Assembly: GCA_026710325.1 (NCBI GenBank)
Contig: JAPORH010000137.1
Coordinates: forward strand, 1 to 44,427
Direction of reading: 5' to 3'
Length of the DNA: 44,427 nucleotides
Source: Litoreibacter sp.
Lineage (GTDB): Bacteria; Pseudomonadota; Alphaproteobacteria; Rhodobacterales; Rhodobacteraceae
A program made the position numbers and the translations under genes. This document shows, piece after piece, positions 25,972-34,286 of this stretch. Each line of letters opens with the position of its first letter. Position 1 is the stretch's first letter. A model generated the notes under the pieces. It was given only the letters and a program-made list of their open reading frames with translations. It was not told the origin of the DNA and ran no database searches.

Positions 25972-27411
25972 ATGAAAACGGCATGCATTGTCGGCGGCGG
26001 GGTGATTGGCGGCGGCTGGGCCGCGCGGTTCTTGCTGATGGGCTGGGATGTGCGGGTGTTTGACCCTGACCCGGAAGCGGAGCGCAAGATTTCTGAAGTG
26101 CTGAGCAATGCGCGCAGGTCGCTTCCGGGCCTGTCGGATCAGGCGATGCCCGAAGAAGGGGCGTTGAGCTTTCACGCGGAACTGGTTGACGCGGTCGCAG
26201 GGGCGGCCTGGATACAGGAAAGCGTGCCCGAGCGGCTCGAGCTGAAGCATAAGGTTTATGCGTCATTGCAGTCGGTCTGTGATGAGGGGGCGGTGATCGC
26301 GTCCTCGACCTCCGGGTTTAAACCCTCGGAGCTGCAGGAGGGGGCTTTGCGGCCGGGGCAGATCCTCGTCGCGCATCCGTTTAACCCGGTTTACCTGCTG
26401 CCTTTAGCTGAGCTGGTGCCCTCGGACGCGAATGCGCCAGAGATGATCGCGGGCGCGCAAGGCATTTTGCGCGAGATCGGGATGTACCCGTTGCATGTGC
26501 GCAAGGAAATTGATGCGCATATTGCCGACCGGTTTCTAGAAGCCGTTTGGCGGGAGGCGCTTTGGCTCGTCAAGGACGGCATCGCCACGACCGAAGAAAT
26601 CGACGACGCCATCCGCTACGGGTTCGGGCTCAGATGGGCGCAGATGGGGCTGTTTGAGACCTACCGGATTGCAGGCGGCGAAGCAGGGATGAAGCATTTC
26701 ATGGCGCAGTTTGGCCCGGCGCTGAAATGGCCCTGGACCAAGCTGATGGATGTGCCGGAGTTCACCGACGAGCTGGTTGATCTGATCGCCGGGCAGTCGG
26801 ACGCGCAATCGGGGCATCACTCGATCCGGGAGCTGGAGCGCATTCGCGACAACAATCTTGTGGCGATGATGCGCGCGCTCAAAGCGCAGGACTTTGGTGC
26901 AGGCGCGATTTTGAACAAGGCGCAAGCGCCCGCGCCAGAGTTGGGCGACATCTCCAAGCCGATCCTGACGATCTCCCGCGCCATCCCGCTCGATTGGACG
27001 GATTACAACGGGCATATGAACGAGGCGCGGTATTTGCAGGCCTTTGGCGACGCGACGGACCGGTTCATGGAGATGATCGGGTGTGATGCGGAGTATATCG
27101 CGTCGGGCGGCAGCTATTTTACGGCGGAGACGCATATCCGGCATCTCGATGAGGTGCATGCGGGCGCGCGGATCACCGTGGAGACGCAGGTGATCCTGGG
27201 CGAGGGCAAGAAAATGCATCTGTTCCATGTGATGCGAGAGGGCGACCGTATGCTGGCCACGGGCGAGCATATGTTGATCCATGTGTCGTTGGAGACGCGG
27301 AAAGCGTCCGTCCCCGCGCCACATATTGAAGCCAAGCTGGTCGAGATTTCCCAGGCGCATGCCGGTTTGGGGCTGCCTGAAGGGGCCGGTGCGGCCGTGG
27401 GCAAAAGGTGA
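25972..27411 (+). CDS. lcdH: L-carnitine dehydrogenase fused to thioesterase
   Basis: A two-domain enzyme of 479 residues. Residues 1-310 are a 3-hydroxyacyl-CoA dehydrogenase-type NAD enzyme: Rossmann motif VGGGVIGGGWAARF, the catalytic region ILVAHPFNPVYLLPLAELV, and a helical C-terminal part with RYGFGLRWAQMGLFETYRIA. Residues about 325-470 are a hot-dog 4HBT domain (LDWTDYNGHMNEARYLQAFG). This fusion matches carnitine dehydrogenases that oxidise L-carnitine to 3-dehydrocarnitine and carry a betainyl-CoA thioesterase (CdhA plus CdhB of Pseudomonas in one chain). With the BKACE enzyme it would take carnitine to glycine betaine. An ATG five codons upstream is possible. Confidence 0.9.
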   Translation: MKTACIVGGGVIGGGWAARFLLMGWDVRVFDPDPEAERKISEVLSNARRSLPGLSDQAMPEEGALSFHAELVDAVAGAAWIQESVPERLELKHKVYASLQSVCDEGAVIASSTSGFKPSELQEGALRPGQILVAHPFNPVYLLPLAELVPSDANAPEMIAGAQGILREIGMYPLHVRKEIDAHIADRFLEAVWREALWLVKDGIATTEEIDDAIRYGFGLRWAQMGLFETYRIAGGEAGMKHFMAQFGPALKWPWTKLMDVPEFTDELVDLIAGQSDAQSGHHSIRELERIRDNNLVAMMRALKAQDFGAGAILNKAQAPAPELGDISKPILTISRAIPLDWTDYNGHMNEARYLQAFGDATDRFMEMIGCDAEYIASGGSYFTAETHIRHLDEVHAGARITVETQVILGEGKKMHLFHVMREGDRMLATGEHMLIHVSLETRKASVPAPHIEAKLVEISQAHAGLGLPEGAGAAVGKR

Positions 27412-28163
27412 GGGTTCTGATCACAGCTGGTGCGTCGGGCATAGGGCGCGCTATGGGGCAGGCGTTTGCCGCCGAGGGTGCGGAGGTCTGGGTGACAGAT
27501 GTGGATGCGGCCGCTTTGGCAGAGGTGCCCGAAGCGTGGCGCGCATCGCAGGTTGATGCGAGTGACGAGGCGAGTGTCGCGAGTCTCTTTAGCGAGATCG
27601 AAACCGCCTGGGGTGGGCTCGACGTGCTTTGCGCCAATGCGGGCATCGCGGGGCCGACGGCGCTGATTGAAGATGTGGCGCTGACGGATTTTCGGTCCTG
27701 CGTTGCGGTGAACTTGGAAGGTGCGTTTTTGGCCGCGAAATATGCGGCGCCAATGATGAAACGGGCTGGGGCCGGGGCGATGGTCCTAACCTCATCAACT
27801 GCGGGGCAATATGGCTTTCCGAACCGCGCGCCCTACGCGTCGGCCAAATGGGCTGTGATCGGTTTGATGAAGACACTTGCGATGGAGCTGGGGCCTTTTG
27901 GCATCCGCGCCAACGCGATTTGCCCCGGTGCAGTGGAAGGCCCGCGTATGCAAGGCGTCATGGAGCGGGAGGCGGCGGCGAAGGGCATGTCCTACGCGGC
28001 GGTCTACGAGGGGTATGCCAAGGGTACCTCGATGGGATCGCTGGTGCGCGCCGAAGATATTGCGGATATGGCCGTGTTCTTGGCGAGTCCGCGCGCGAGA
28101 ATGGTGTCGGGCCAGGTGATTGCGGTGGATGGGCATACGGTGAACCCGGACCCGAAGCTTTGA
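27408..28163 (+). CDS. SDR family oxidoreductase
   Basis: Classical short-chain dehydrogenase of 251 residues. The cofactor motif is TAGASGIG (residues 6-13, a variant of TGxxxGIG), with Asp31 suggesting NAD preference. CANAG, Ser130, Tyr143 and Lys147 (YASAK) form the active site. The C-terminal region reads MVSGQVIAVDGHTVNP. The start is GTG overlapping the end of the carnitine dehydrogenase. Its substrate is not evident; it could act on acetoacetate or another product of the pathway. Confidence 0.9.
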   Translation: MRVLITAGASGIGRAMGQAFAAEGAEVWVTDVDAAALAEVPEAWRASQVDASDEASVASLFSEIETAWGGLDVLCANAGIAGPTALIEDVALTDFRSCVAVNLEGAFLAAKYAAPMMKRAGAGAMVLTSSTAGQYGFPNRAPYASAKWAVIGLMKTLAMELGPFGIRANAICPGAVEGPRMQGVMEREAAAKGMSYAAVYEGYAKGTSMGSLVRAEDIADMAVFLASPRARMVSGQVIAVDGHTVNPDPKL

Positions 28164-28209
28164 TCAGATTGGGCGGGCTGTCGCCCGCGCATATTTGATT
28201 TTGCTCTTT

Positions 28210-28228
28210 GAGGAAGCTTTGCTTCCTC
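28210..28228. terminator. Perfect hairpin after the carnitine-type operon
   Basis: GAGGAAGC-TTT-GCTTCCTC forms an 8-bp stem with a 3-base loop between the convergent SDR and XRE genes. There is no T-run, so it is only a candidate terminator. Confidence 0.45.
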
Positions 28229-28250
28229 AGCCGCAAGGGCAAACTCCATC

Positions 28251-28273
28251 AGGATATTTTTGAAACAATGAAG
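28251..28273 (-). repeat. TTCATTG-type intergenic repeat (copy D)
   Basis: On the minus strand CTTCATTGTTTCAAAAATAT followed by CCT, directly after the stop of the XRE regulator. It matches copies A-C in the lead but not in the downstream hairpins. Confidence 0.6.
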
Positions 28274-28275
28274 CT

Positions 28276-29136
28276 TTAGGCGATTTCTGCGCGTAGGTCA
28301 GTCAGAAGAGCAGGCAGGTCGCGCGAAGAGCTTTCAGACGCGCGGATGAGGCCGTCGAAATGGGCCGTGATGGCTTGGACGCGCTCGGTGTCGCGGAAGG
28401 CGATGTAGTTGCGGCCCAAATAGATCACGGCGAGGAGCGGGCCGAAGATTGTGACCGGCGCAGAGAAGAGCTTGCGCGCGTCAAACGGGTAGAGCCTGAG
28501 TGTTGGATAGAGCTGAGCATGCAGGTCGAGCATCCAGTCAATCTGGGCGCGCCGTGTCTCAGGCGGCAGGCCTGCGTAGTAGCCCTCGGCCCGCGCGAAA
28601 GCGTGCAGATCATGGATTGGCATGGCGATTTCATAGTCAGAGCGGGCTTGTCGCATCCAAGAGAGCCGGTCTTCTGAGGCGCCGATGGCTTGATCGGTGG
28701 TGCGGCCCAGATGTGGGGCGTATTCCCAGCGGAGCATGTCGCGGGTTTTCAGCATATCGGGCAGGCCAGCGGGGACGTGACGGATTTTGTAGCCCTTCGC
28801 TTCCTTGTGCCATTCGAAAATCTGTTCGTCGACAAGGGCACGGGGGGCTTCGGTCATGGTAAGCGAAGCCGCTAGCAGGTCTGCGGCTTGTTCAGGGCGC
28901 TCCGAGAGGCCCAGCAGCCAGTCAGCTGAGACGCCAAGCGCGCTTGCGCATTCAGCGACGAGCTGGGCATTGGGCAGCCGCGCGTCGCTGGTTTTTAGCA
29001 GTTGCGAGATGGTGGAGCGGTCAACACCTGCGGCGCGGGCGAGGCCGCTTTGGGTCTCAGCCGCCTGTTCCATGGCTTGGCTGAGGCGCGTGCGGAAAAG
29101 ATGGGCGCGGTCGCGCTTGTCGGTTTTTTCTATCAT
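28276..29136 (-). CDS. XRE family transcriptional regulator with large C-terminal domain
   Basis: A 286-residue regulator. Residues about 15-75 are an XRE HTH (QSGLARAAGVDRSTISQLLK), followed by the C1-like ALGVSADWLLGLSERPEQAADLL. The remaining 200 residues contain WMRQARSDYEIAMPIHDLHA and FGPLLAVIYLGRNYIAFRD; I do not recognise this effector domain. The frame continues upstream to a TTG, but ATG at MIEKTDKRDRAHLF is the first good start. It is divergent from the DUF2061 and desaturase genes. Three copies of TTCACAA lie in the shared upstream region, so it probably represses itself and those genes. Confidence 0.85.
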   Translation of the reverse strand: MIEKTDKRDRAHLFRTRLSQAMEQAAETQSGLARAAGVDRSTISQLLKTSDARLPNAQLVAECASALGVSADWLLGLSERPEQAADLLAASLTMTEAPRALVDEQIFEWHKEAKGYKIRHVPAGLPDMLKTRDMLRWEYAPHLGRTTDQAIGASEDRLSWMRQARSDYEIAMPIHDLHAFARAEGYYAGLPPETRRAQIDWMLDLHAQLYPTLRLYPFDARKLFSAPVTIFGPLLAVIYLGRNYIAFRDTERVQAITAHFDGLIRASESSSRDLPALLTDLRAEIA

Positions 29137-29137
29137 A

Positions 29138-29191
29138 TTGTGAATAAAATCACAGTTTGTTGTTTTTGTGAACAATTTTCTGAATTGTGAA
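29138..29191 (-). promoter_or_regulatory. Three TTCACAA repeats, putative operator of the XRE regulator
   Basis: On the minus strand TTCACAA occurs three times in the same orientation, with start-to-start spacings of 28 and 19 bases (ATTCACAATA, GTTCACAAAA, GTTCACAATT). The stretch is AT-rich and lies between the regulator start and the divergent DUF2061 gene, as expected for an autoregulatory operator. Confidence 0.6.
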
Positions 29192-29220
29192 CAGGCGCAT
29201 TGCGGGCAATCTTGCGTGCT

Positions 29221-29427
29221 ATGGAGACTAAAGCACGCAGCATAGTGAAAGCCGTGATTTGGACCCTGACGGGACTTGTGATGATGTGCGGGGTCGGGTT
29301 TGCGATGACCGGCTCGTGGGAGCTTGGCGGGCAGATGGCGGTTTTGAATTCGTGCATCGGGCTCATTTGCTATGTGGTCTACGAACGCATTTGGTCACGC
29401 ATCCGGTGGGGGCGTGATGCGGGTTGA
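29221..29427 (+). CDS. DUF2061 family membrane protein
   Basis: A 68-residue inner-membrane protein with two helices: SIVKAVIWTLTGLVMMCGVG and the AVLNSCIGLICYVVYERIW region. The basic end (WSRIRWGR) and the overall layout match DUF2061. The function is unknown, although such proteins are often next to sulfur or lipid genes. The frame opens seven codons earlier with TTG; the ATG at METKARS was preferred. It overlaps the desaturase gene by 11 bases. Confidence 0.8.
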   Translation: METKARSIVKAVIWTLTGLVMMCGVGFAMTGSWELGGQMAVLNSCIGLICYVVYERIWSRIRWGRDAG

Positions 29428-30292
29428 GTGGCCGACCGTGTTGCTTTTAGGGGCGTGTTACGGGTTGTGGGGGCTTGGGACGACGGTTGTGGCGGGGTGG
29501 AGCCTTGTGGCCGGGATTGCTTTGGTTGCGGTTGCAGTGGCACTTTATTCTTCTCTGCAGCACGAGGTAATCCATGGGCATCCCTTCGCATCGCAAAGGT
29601 TGAACGAGGCGTTGGTCTTTCCGGCCTTGAACCTGGTTATTCCCTATATCCGCTTCAGGGACACGCATTTGGCGCATCACCGCGACGCCAATCTGACGGA
29701 CCCATATGATGACCCGGAGAGCAATTTTTTGACCTCAGCGCAGTGGCGAGGGTTGCCGGGTTCAGTTCGCGCGGTTTTGCGGTTCAACAACACGCTGGCG
29801 GGGCGGCTGCTGGTGGGACCCGTTGTGGCGCAAGTGATGTTCACGCGCAGTGACTGGCAGCAGGGTGGTGCGCAGGTGCGGCACGGGTGGCTCTTGCATG
29901 GGGCCGGTGTTGCCTTGGTACTGGGGTGGCTTTGGACGGTTGGGCAGATGCCGCTTTGGGCTTATGGGGTGGCGGCCTATATCTCCCTCTCGATTGTCAA
30001 AATCCGCACCTTTCTGGAGCATCAGGCGCATGAGAAGGCGCGGGGGCGCACTGTGATTATCGAGGATCGGGGGCTGCTCGCCTTGCTGTTTTTGAACAAC
30101 AATTTCCACGCGGTGCATCATATGCATCCGGGCGTGCCCTGGTACCGGCTGCCGGCACTTTATGCGCGAGGGCGGGCTCGGTTCCTGCGGTGCAATGAGG
30201 GCTATGTCTACCGCTCTTATGCCGAGATTTTCCGGCAGTATTTCTGGCGGGCTAAGGATGAGGTGGCGCATCCGCTCTGGCATCGCGACTGA
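29417..30292 (+). CDS. Membrane fatty acid desaturase family protein
   Basis: Di-iron membrane enzyme of 291 residues. All three histidine boxes are present: HEVIHGH (His49-His55), HLAHH (His84-His88), and FHAVHHMHPGVPW near residues 235-246. Hydrophobic segments flank the boxes, as in FAD/CrtR-type desaturases and hydroxylases. The substrate is probably a fatty acyl chain, but a carotenoid or alkane cannot be excluded. The ATG at MRVEWPTVLL overlaps DUF2061. Control by the divergent XRE regulator is likely from gene order. Confidence 0.88.
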   Translation: MRVEWPTVLLLGACYGLWGLGTTVVAGWSLVAGIALVAVAVALYSSLQHEVIHGHPFASQRLNEALVFPALNLVIPYIRFRDTHLAHHRDANLTDPYDDPESNFLTSAQWRGLPGSVRAVLRFNNTLAGRLLVGPVVAQVMFTRSDWQQGGAQVRHGWLLHGAGVALVLGWLWTVGQMPLWAYGVAAYISLSIVKIRTFLEHQAHEKARGRTVIIEDRGLLALLFLNNNFHAVHHMHPGVPWYRLPALYARGRARFLRCNEGYVYRSYAEIFRQYFWRAKDEVAHPLWHRD

Positions 30293-30312
30293 GCCTGTGC
30301 CACGAGGGGGCC

Positions 30313-31218
30313 ATGTCCTGGATCGCCGTCTCCGTCTTTGCCGCCTTCATGCAAAACCTGCGCTTCATGCTGCAGCGTTTTATGAAGAAGACGCAGCTGA
30401 GCACGGCCGGGGCGACTTATTCGCGGTTTCTTTTTGCTTTGCCGTTCATGCTGGTTTTGGTGGCAGGGTACGCGAGCGTGACGGAAGGGTCGCTGCCTGA
30501 GCGGGGCAGCCTGTTCTGGGCCTACACGGTGGTCAGCGGAGTTGCGCAGATATTGGCAACGGCCTGCGTAGTGGCGCTGTTTGGGCAGCGCAATTTCACC
30601 GTTGGCATCGCGCTGAAGAAATCGGAAGTGATCCTGACCGCGATGGTTGGTTTCGTCGTGCTGGGGGAACTGGTGACCTGGGGCGCGGTGCTGGCGATTG
30701 CGATTGGGTTTGCGGGGGTGATCTTACTGTCCGACCCGCCCAAGACGGATGTGGCTTTGCGGTGGCGCAAAAGGTTGTTCAACTCGGCATCCGGGTTTGG
30801 GCTCGCGTCTGGCTTGCTCTTCGGCATCTCAGCCGTTGGCTATCGAGGGGCGACGCTGGAGGTTGCTTCGGACGATCCGCTGATGCGGGCGATGGTGGCG
30901 TTGGCTGCGGCAGTGGCCTGGCAGGTGTTCATCATGACCGTCTGGCTTTTGTGGCGCGACCGGGCGGAGATTGGCCGGGTGATGGCGAGCTGGCGCGTGT
31001 CGGTTTGGACCGGGCTCACGTCAATGCTGGGCTCGCTGGGGTGGTTTGTGGCGTTTACCCTGCAAAACGCGGCCTATGTGAAGGCCGTTGGGCAGATTGA
31101 ACTGCTCTTTACCTTCGCGGGCAGCTATTTCGTGTTTAAGGAGCGCAGCTCGGGCCGCGAAATCCTGGGCTCGGTGCTGATCGTGGCCTCAATCCTGGCG
31201 CTGATACTGACGGTATAG
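30313..31218 (+). CDS. EamA/DMT family transporter
   Basis: Drug/metabolite-type membrane carrier of 301 residues with about ten hydrophobic helices in two EamA-like halves. The first half includes FTVGIALKKSEVILTAMVGF and the second IELLFTFAGSYFVFKERSSG near the C-terminus; these are the inverted-repeat signature positions. The substrate is unknown. It begins 20 bases after the desaturase stop and may be part of that transcript. Confidence 0.87.
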   Translation: MSWIAVSVFAAFMQNLRFMLQRFMKKTQLSTAGATYSRFLFALPFMLVLVAGYASVTEGSLPERGSLFWAYTVVSGVAQILATACVVALFGQRNFTVGIALKKSEVILTAMVGFVVLGELVTWGAVLAIAIGFAGVILLSDPPKTDVALRWRKRLFNSASGFGLASGLLFGISAVGYRGATLEVASDDPLMRAMVALAAAVAWQVFIMTVWLLWRDRAEIGRVMASWRVSVWTGLTSMLGSLGWFVAFTLQNAAYVKAVGQIELLFTFAGSYFVFKERSSGREILGSVLIVASILALILTV

Positions 31219-31219
31219 C

Positions 31220-31549
31220 TTATTGACGTGCGCGCTGTGCTGCGCGGACGCGGTCATTATGGGCGCGCTCATGCAGGGCGCGCAGGCTGAGCGGATTGTC
31301 CGCTTTTTCGGCGGTTTGCTTTGGTGGCGGTAGATTGAGCTGAGGGTAGTTTTCCCTGAAGTAGCCCAAAAGCAGCTCTTGCCGCGTATCAATAAAGTCG
31401 AGCAGGAAAGGGCGTTCCGTGGCACGTTGGCCGATCTGGGTCGGGACAGCGGCGCGGGTTTCGCGTGCCTGAATGGTGTAGACGGCGGTCAGGCCCAGCA
31501 TCGTGAGGCTGATCGCAGTCAGGAAGCTTTTGATGATTTTGAGCAGCAT
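31220..31549 (-). CDS. Small membrane-anchored hypothetical protein
   Basis: A 109-residue protein with one N-terminal hydrophobic helix (IKSFLTAISLTMLGLTAVYT), followed by a soluble tail rich in Arg and Gln (RFRENYPQLNLPPPK-like region, then ALHERAHNDRVRAAQR). No family was recognised. It ends one base after the convergent DMT gene. The hydrophobic helix followed by polar sequence suggests a real gene, but no strong ribosome site is visible. Confidence 0.55.
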   Translation of the reverse strand: MLLKIIKSFLTAISLTMLGLTAVYTIQARETRAAVPTQIGQRATERPFLLDFIDTRQELLLGYFRENYPQLNLPPPKQTAEKADNPLSLRALHERAHNDRVRAAQRARQ

Positions 31550-31655
31550 ATCTGGACGTCATGACAAATTACTTGGCGTAAAGCGTGCGTGCAGAATGTG
31601 GCAGGGGTGGGGAGAGAATTGGGTTTTTGATGCTAACGCACTGATGCAAGGTTCC

Positions 31656-31712
31656 GTCCGGCATCGCCGGACAGCCCCCGACCCTCCCCCCTCGGGAGGG
31701 GGCTGTCCTTTG
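31656..31712. repeat. Intergenic palindromic repeat related to the nrdJ insert
   Basis: GTCCGGC-ATC-GCCGGAC is followed by AGCCCCCGACCCTCCC and GGGAGGGGGCTG, which pair to a second long stem. The first 30 bases match the nrdJ copy almost completely. It lies just downstream of the histone-deacetylase-like gene. Confidence 0.75.
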
Positions 31713-31724
31713 TTTTGAGGAGTT

Positions 31725-32828
31725 TTAGACCTCGCTCATCACATCCGCCAGATACGCCAAATGCATCTCATGCAGCGCCTCTGACGGTTGGCGCAGGGTG
31801 AACGTCTCCCCGAACGGGTCGGGCGCAGTGATGGGGCTTCCGCTCATCTCGGCCAGCACGGCATGGCCGCAGAAGGGGACATAGGCCTCCGAATAGCCGC
31901 CCTCATGCGCCATGACGAGCCGCCCGTCGCACAGGTCATCGGCGGCCTCCATCACCTGTGCGGTCATGGCGCGAAACGTCTCTTGCGTCGCGAGCATGTG
32001 GGAGAGCGGGTCGGGCACGGCGGCGTCAAAGCCTGACGCGATGATGATCACATCGGGTTGGAACTCGGCGAGTGCGGGCAGGGCGTAGCGCTCCATCGCG
32101 TCGAGATAAAGCGCGTGCCCGCCGCCTTGGGGCAGCGGGATGTTGAGGTTGGTGCCGTCGCCCGCGCCGACGCCGCGATCCGTCGCGTCGCCCGTGTCCA
32201 TCGGGTAGTTGCGTTCCTGATGGAGCGAGATGGTCAGCACATCCGGGCGGTCGAAGAAGATGGCCTCTGTCCCGTTGCCGTGATGCACGTCCCAGTCGAG
32301 GACCGCGACGCGGTCGGTGAGCCCTTCGGCCAAGGCAGCCTCCACTGCGATGGCGATATTGGCGAGCAGGCAGAAGCCGTTGGGGTGGTCCGGCAGGCAA
32401 TGGTGGCCGGGCGGGCGGGAGAGCGCGTAGGCGTTATCACAGCGGCCTTTCAGAACCTCAAACAATGCGGCCTTGGCGAGGCCTACGGACAAGGCCGCGA
32501 TCTCAAACCCGCCGGGGCCGAAGGGCGTGCGCAGGCCGAGCTCGCCCCCGCCTGCGTCGGAGACCTCCTTGAAGCGTTTGAGATAGGCTTCCGGGTGGAC
32601 GCGGGCGAGGTCTTCCCACGTGGCTTCCGGCGCGGATTTGGTGTCGAGCGCGTCCCAGAGCCCGGTGACGCGCATCAGGTTGACGAGCCGGCGTTTGGTC
32701 TCGGGGTTTTCGGGCAAACCGCCGGAGGCCATGGGCTGCACGAAACCGCCCAAGGGCAGCATGCCTGCGTAATTGCCGTCTGCGTGCCAGAAGCAGCGCT
32801 CATCCCAGAAAAACGCGGTTTTGGTCAT
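31725..32828 (-). CDS. Histone deacetylase family (acetylpolyamine-type) amidohydrolase
   Basis: Zinc-dependent deacetylase of the arginase/HDAC fold, 367 residues. Signature parts are the YALSRPPGHHCLPDHPNGFC region with the tandem His pair, the zinc-binding VLDWDVHHGNG, and SGFDAAVPDPLSHM with a further zinc-ligand Asp. Bacterial homologues deacetylate acetylpolyamines or other small amides; the substrate here cannot be read. The layout with an N-terminal TAFFWDERCFWHADGNYA is typical of the class II-like bacterial group. The start overlaps an 80-residue gene by 4 bases, so both are probably co-translated. Confidence 0.92.
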   Translation of the reverse strand: MTKTAFFWDERCFWHADGNYAGMLPLGGFVQPMASGGLPENPETKRRLVNLMRVTGLWDALDTKSAPEATWEDLARVHPEAYLKRFKEVSDAGGGELGLRTPFGPGGFEIAALSVGLAKAALFEVLKGRCDNAYALSRPPGHHCLPDHPNGFCLLANIAIAVEAALAEGLTDRVAVLDWDVHHGNGTEAIFFDRPDVLTISLHQERNYPMDTGDATDRGVGAGDGTNLNIPLPQGGGHALYLDAMERYALPALAEFQPDVIIIASGFDAAVPDPLSHMLATQETFRAMTAQVMEAADDLCDGRLVMAHEGGYSEAYVPFCGHAVLAEMSGSPITAPDPFGETFTLRQPSEALHEMHLAYLADVMSEV

Positions 32829-33067
32829 TTGGGCGCGCCCTTTTCAAGCCGGTAGCTGCCTTCAGGCAGGTTCAGCGCGGCAGCCATGTCGCGCAACTGA
32901 CGCATTGAAAACGTCACGCGTTGCAGCCGGTCGGTGACCGGGTCATGCTGCTCTAGCGTGACGCAATCCTCAAACGCATTGACGGAGATATCCTCCTGCA
33001 GATGGGGGCTTCCCTCATCGACAAGGGTCACGAGAGTGGAGTCAAATTCATGCTCGATGGTGAACAT
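32825..33067 (-). CDS. Hypothetical protein, 80 residues
   Basis: A small acidic soluble protein (FDSTLVTLVDEGSPHLQEDI near the N-terminus, LRDMAAALNLPEGSYRLEKG at the C-terminus). I recognise no family. It is translated just before the deacetylase gene with a 4-base overlap, and a GAGG ribosome site lies upstream of its ATG. The coupling suggests a role with that enzyme, but this is inference. Confidence 0.68.
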   Translation of the reverse strand: MFTIEHEFDSTLVTLVDEGSPHLQEDISVNAFEDCVTLEQHDPVTDRLQRVTFSMRQLRDMAAALNLPEGSYRLEKGAPK

Positions 33068-33215
33068 ATCGCCGCCTCAATTTACCATTAACTGGGATCA
33101 AACCAGCCTGCGCGGGAAAGTGCAAACGAATGCGGGGGTTGGGCAAGAGGGTTGGCGTGCCTGCGGCGCGCCATTATGTGTGACCTACCAAGAGATGGAT
33201 TTGGGGAGGTTGAGG

Positions 33216-33923
33216 ATGAAACGGTTTATGGTTCTGGCAGCCGCGGGGCTGATAGCGGCGTGCGAGCCGATCCCGGACGCGTCTGCACCCGCTCAGCGTA
33301 TCCCGACTGAGGCTGCGCGACAGCTAGGAAGCACTGACGGATTGTCCCGTTCCGCAGCGCGCGCGAACTACGTCGCAGTGGTGCGCCGGATGGAACCTGT
33401 GGCCGAGGCTGAATGCCGACGTCTTTCCCCCAATTTGAATTGTGATTTTAAGGTTATTGTCGATGGCAATGCCAAGCTGCCGCCCAATGCCTACCAGACG
33501 CGCGACCGGACGGGGCGCCCGATCATCGGCTTCACGCAAGCGCTTTTGACGGATGTCAGCAACGCTGATGAGCTGGCTTTCATCTTCGGCCATGAGGCCG
33601 CGCACCATATCAGAAACCACCTGACCAAGCGGGCAGGCGGAGCGATTGGTGGGTCTTTGATCGGCGCGATTGCCGATGCGGCTTTGGGCACCGGCGGGCT
33701 GTTTGAAGATGCGGGCGGTTTTGTCGGCGGGCGTGTGCGCTCAAAAGAGCATGAGCTGGAAGCTGACGGGCTTGGAGCGATTATCGCAGAACGCGGCGGT
33801 TATGATGGGCTGAAAGGCGCGCAGTATTTTAACCGTATTCCGGACCCGGGCGACGTGTTTCTGGGCACCCATCCCCCCAACCAAGAACGCTTCGCCGCTG
33901 TGCGCCGCGCATTGGGGCGGTAG
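33216..33923 (+). CDS. M48 family metalloprotease lipoprotein
   Basis: Zinc peptidase of the BepA/LoiP kind, 235 residues. The signal peptide ends in a lipobox (GLIAAC, Cys16), so the protein is lipid-anchored in the periplasm. The zinc site is HEAAH (His126-His130) in FIFGHEAAHHIRNH, and the third ligand Glu lies in the HELEADGLG segment. The frame is open for 94 codons upstream, but the GGGAGG site before MKRFMVLAAAGL and the signal peptide fix the start. Likely roles are envelope protein quality control. It is followed without a gap by dgkA. Confidence 0.9.
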   Translation: MKRFMVLAAAGLIAACEPIPDASAPAQRIPTEAARQLGSTDGLSRSAARANYVAVVRRMEPVAEAECRRLSPNLNCDFKVIVDGNAKLPPNAYQTRDRTGRPIIGFTQALLTDVSNADELAFIFGHEAAHHIRNHLTKRAGGAIGGSLIGAIADAALGTGGLFEDAGGFVGGRVRSKEHELEADGLGAIIAERGGYDGLKGAQYFNRIPDPGDVFLGTHPPNQERFAAVRRALGR

Positions 33924-34286
33924 ATGAACGACCTCGTCACAACCGAATGGCAACGCTTTGTGAACCGCTGCGTGTGGTCCTGGCAAGGCGTGGCCGAGGT
34001 GTGGCGGACGGAAGCCAGCTTCCGGTACTGGACGCTGATCAACATCTTTTCGGCCACGTTGGTCGTGGCCTTCCCGTTTTCGGGCGCGGAGCGGGGATTG
34101 ATCATCGCTTTGGGTATTTTGATCCTGGCGGCGGAGATGTTGAACTCCGCCATTGAGCGCGCCGTGGATTACACCGGCAAGGACATTCACCCGCTGGCCA
34201 AGGCCGCTAAAGATGCTGGCTCCGCCGGGGTGGCGCTGACCGCCTGCGCGGGCGGTCTGGCCTGGATCTGCATTCTGGTCAGTTAG
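33924..34286 (+). CDS. dgkA: Diacylglycerol kinase
   Basis: Small trimeric membrane kinase of 120 residues. It phosphorylates diacylglycerol to phosphatidic acid and recycles lipid released in glycan synthesis. The signature AEMLNSAIERAVDYTGKDIH with HPLAKAAKDAGSAGVAL is present, and three hydrophobic helices are visible. The ATG follows directly after the stop of the M48 gene. The end overlaps the convergent YHYH gene by 4 bases. Confidence 0.93.
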   Translation: MNDLVTTEWQRFVNRCVWSWQGVAEVWRTEASFRYWTLINIFSATLVVAFPFSGAERGLIIALGILILAAEMLNSAIERAVDYTGKDIHPLAKAAKDAGSAGVALTACAGGLAWICILVS

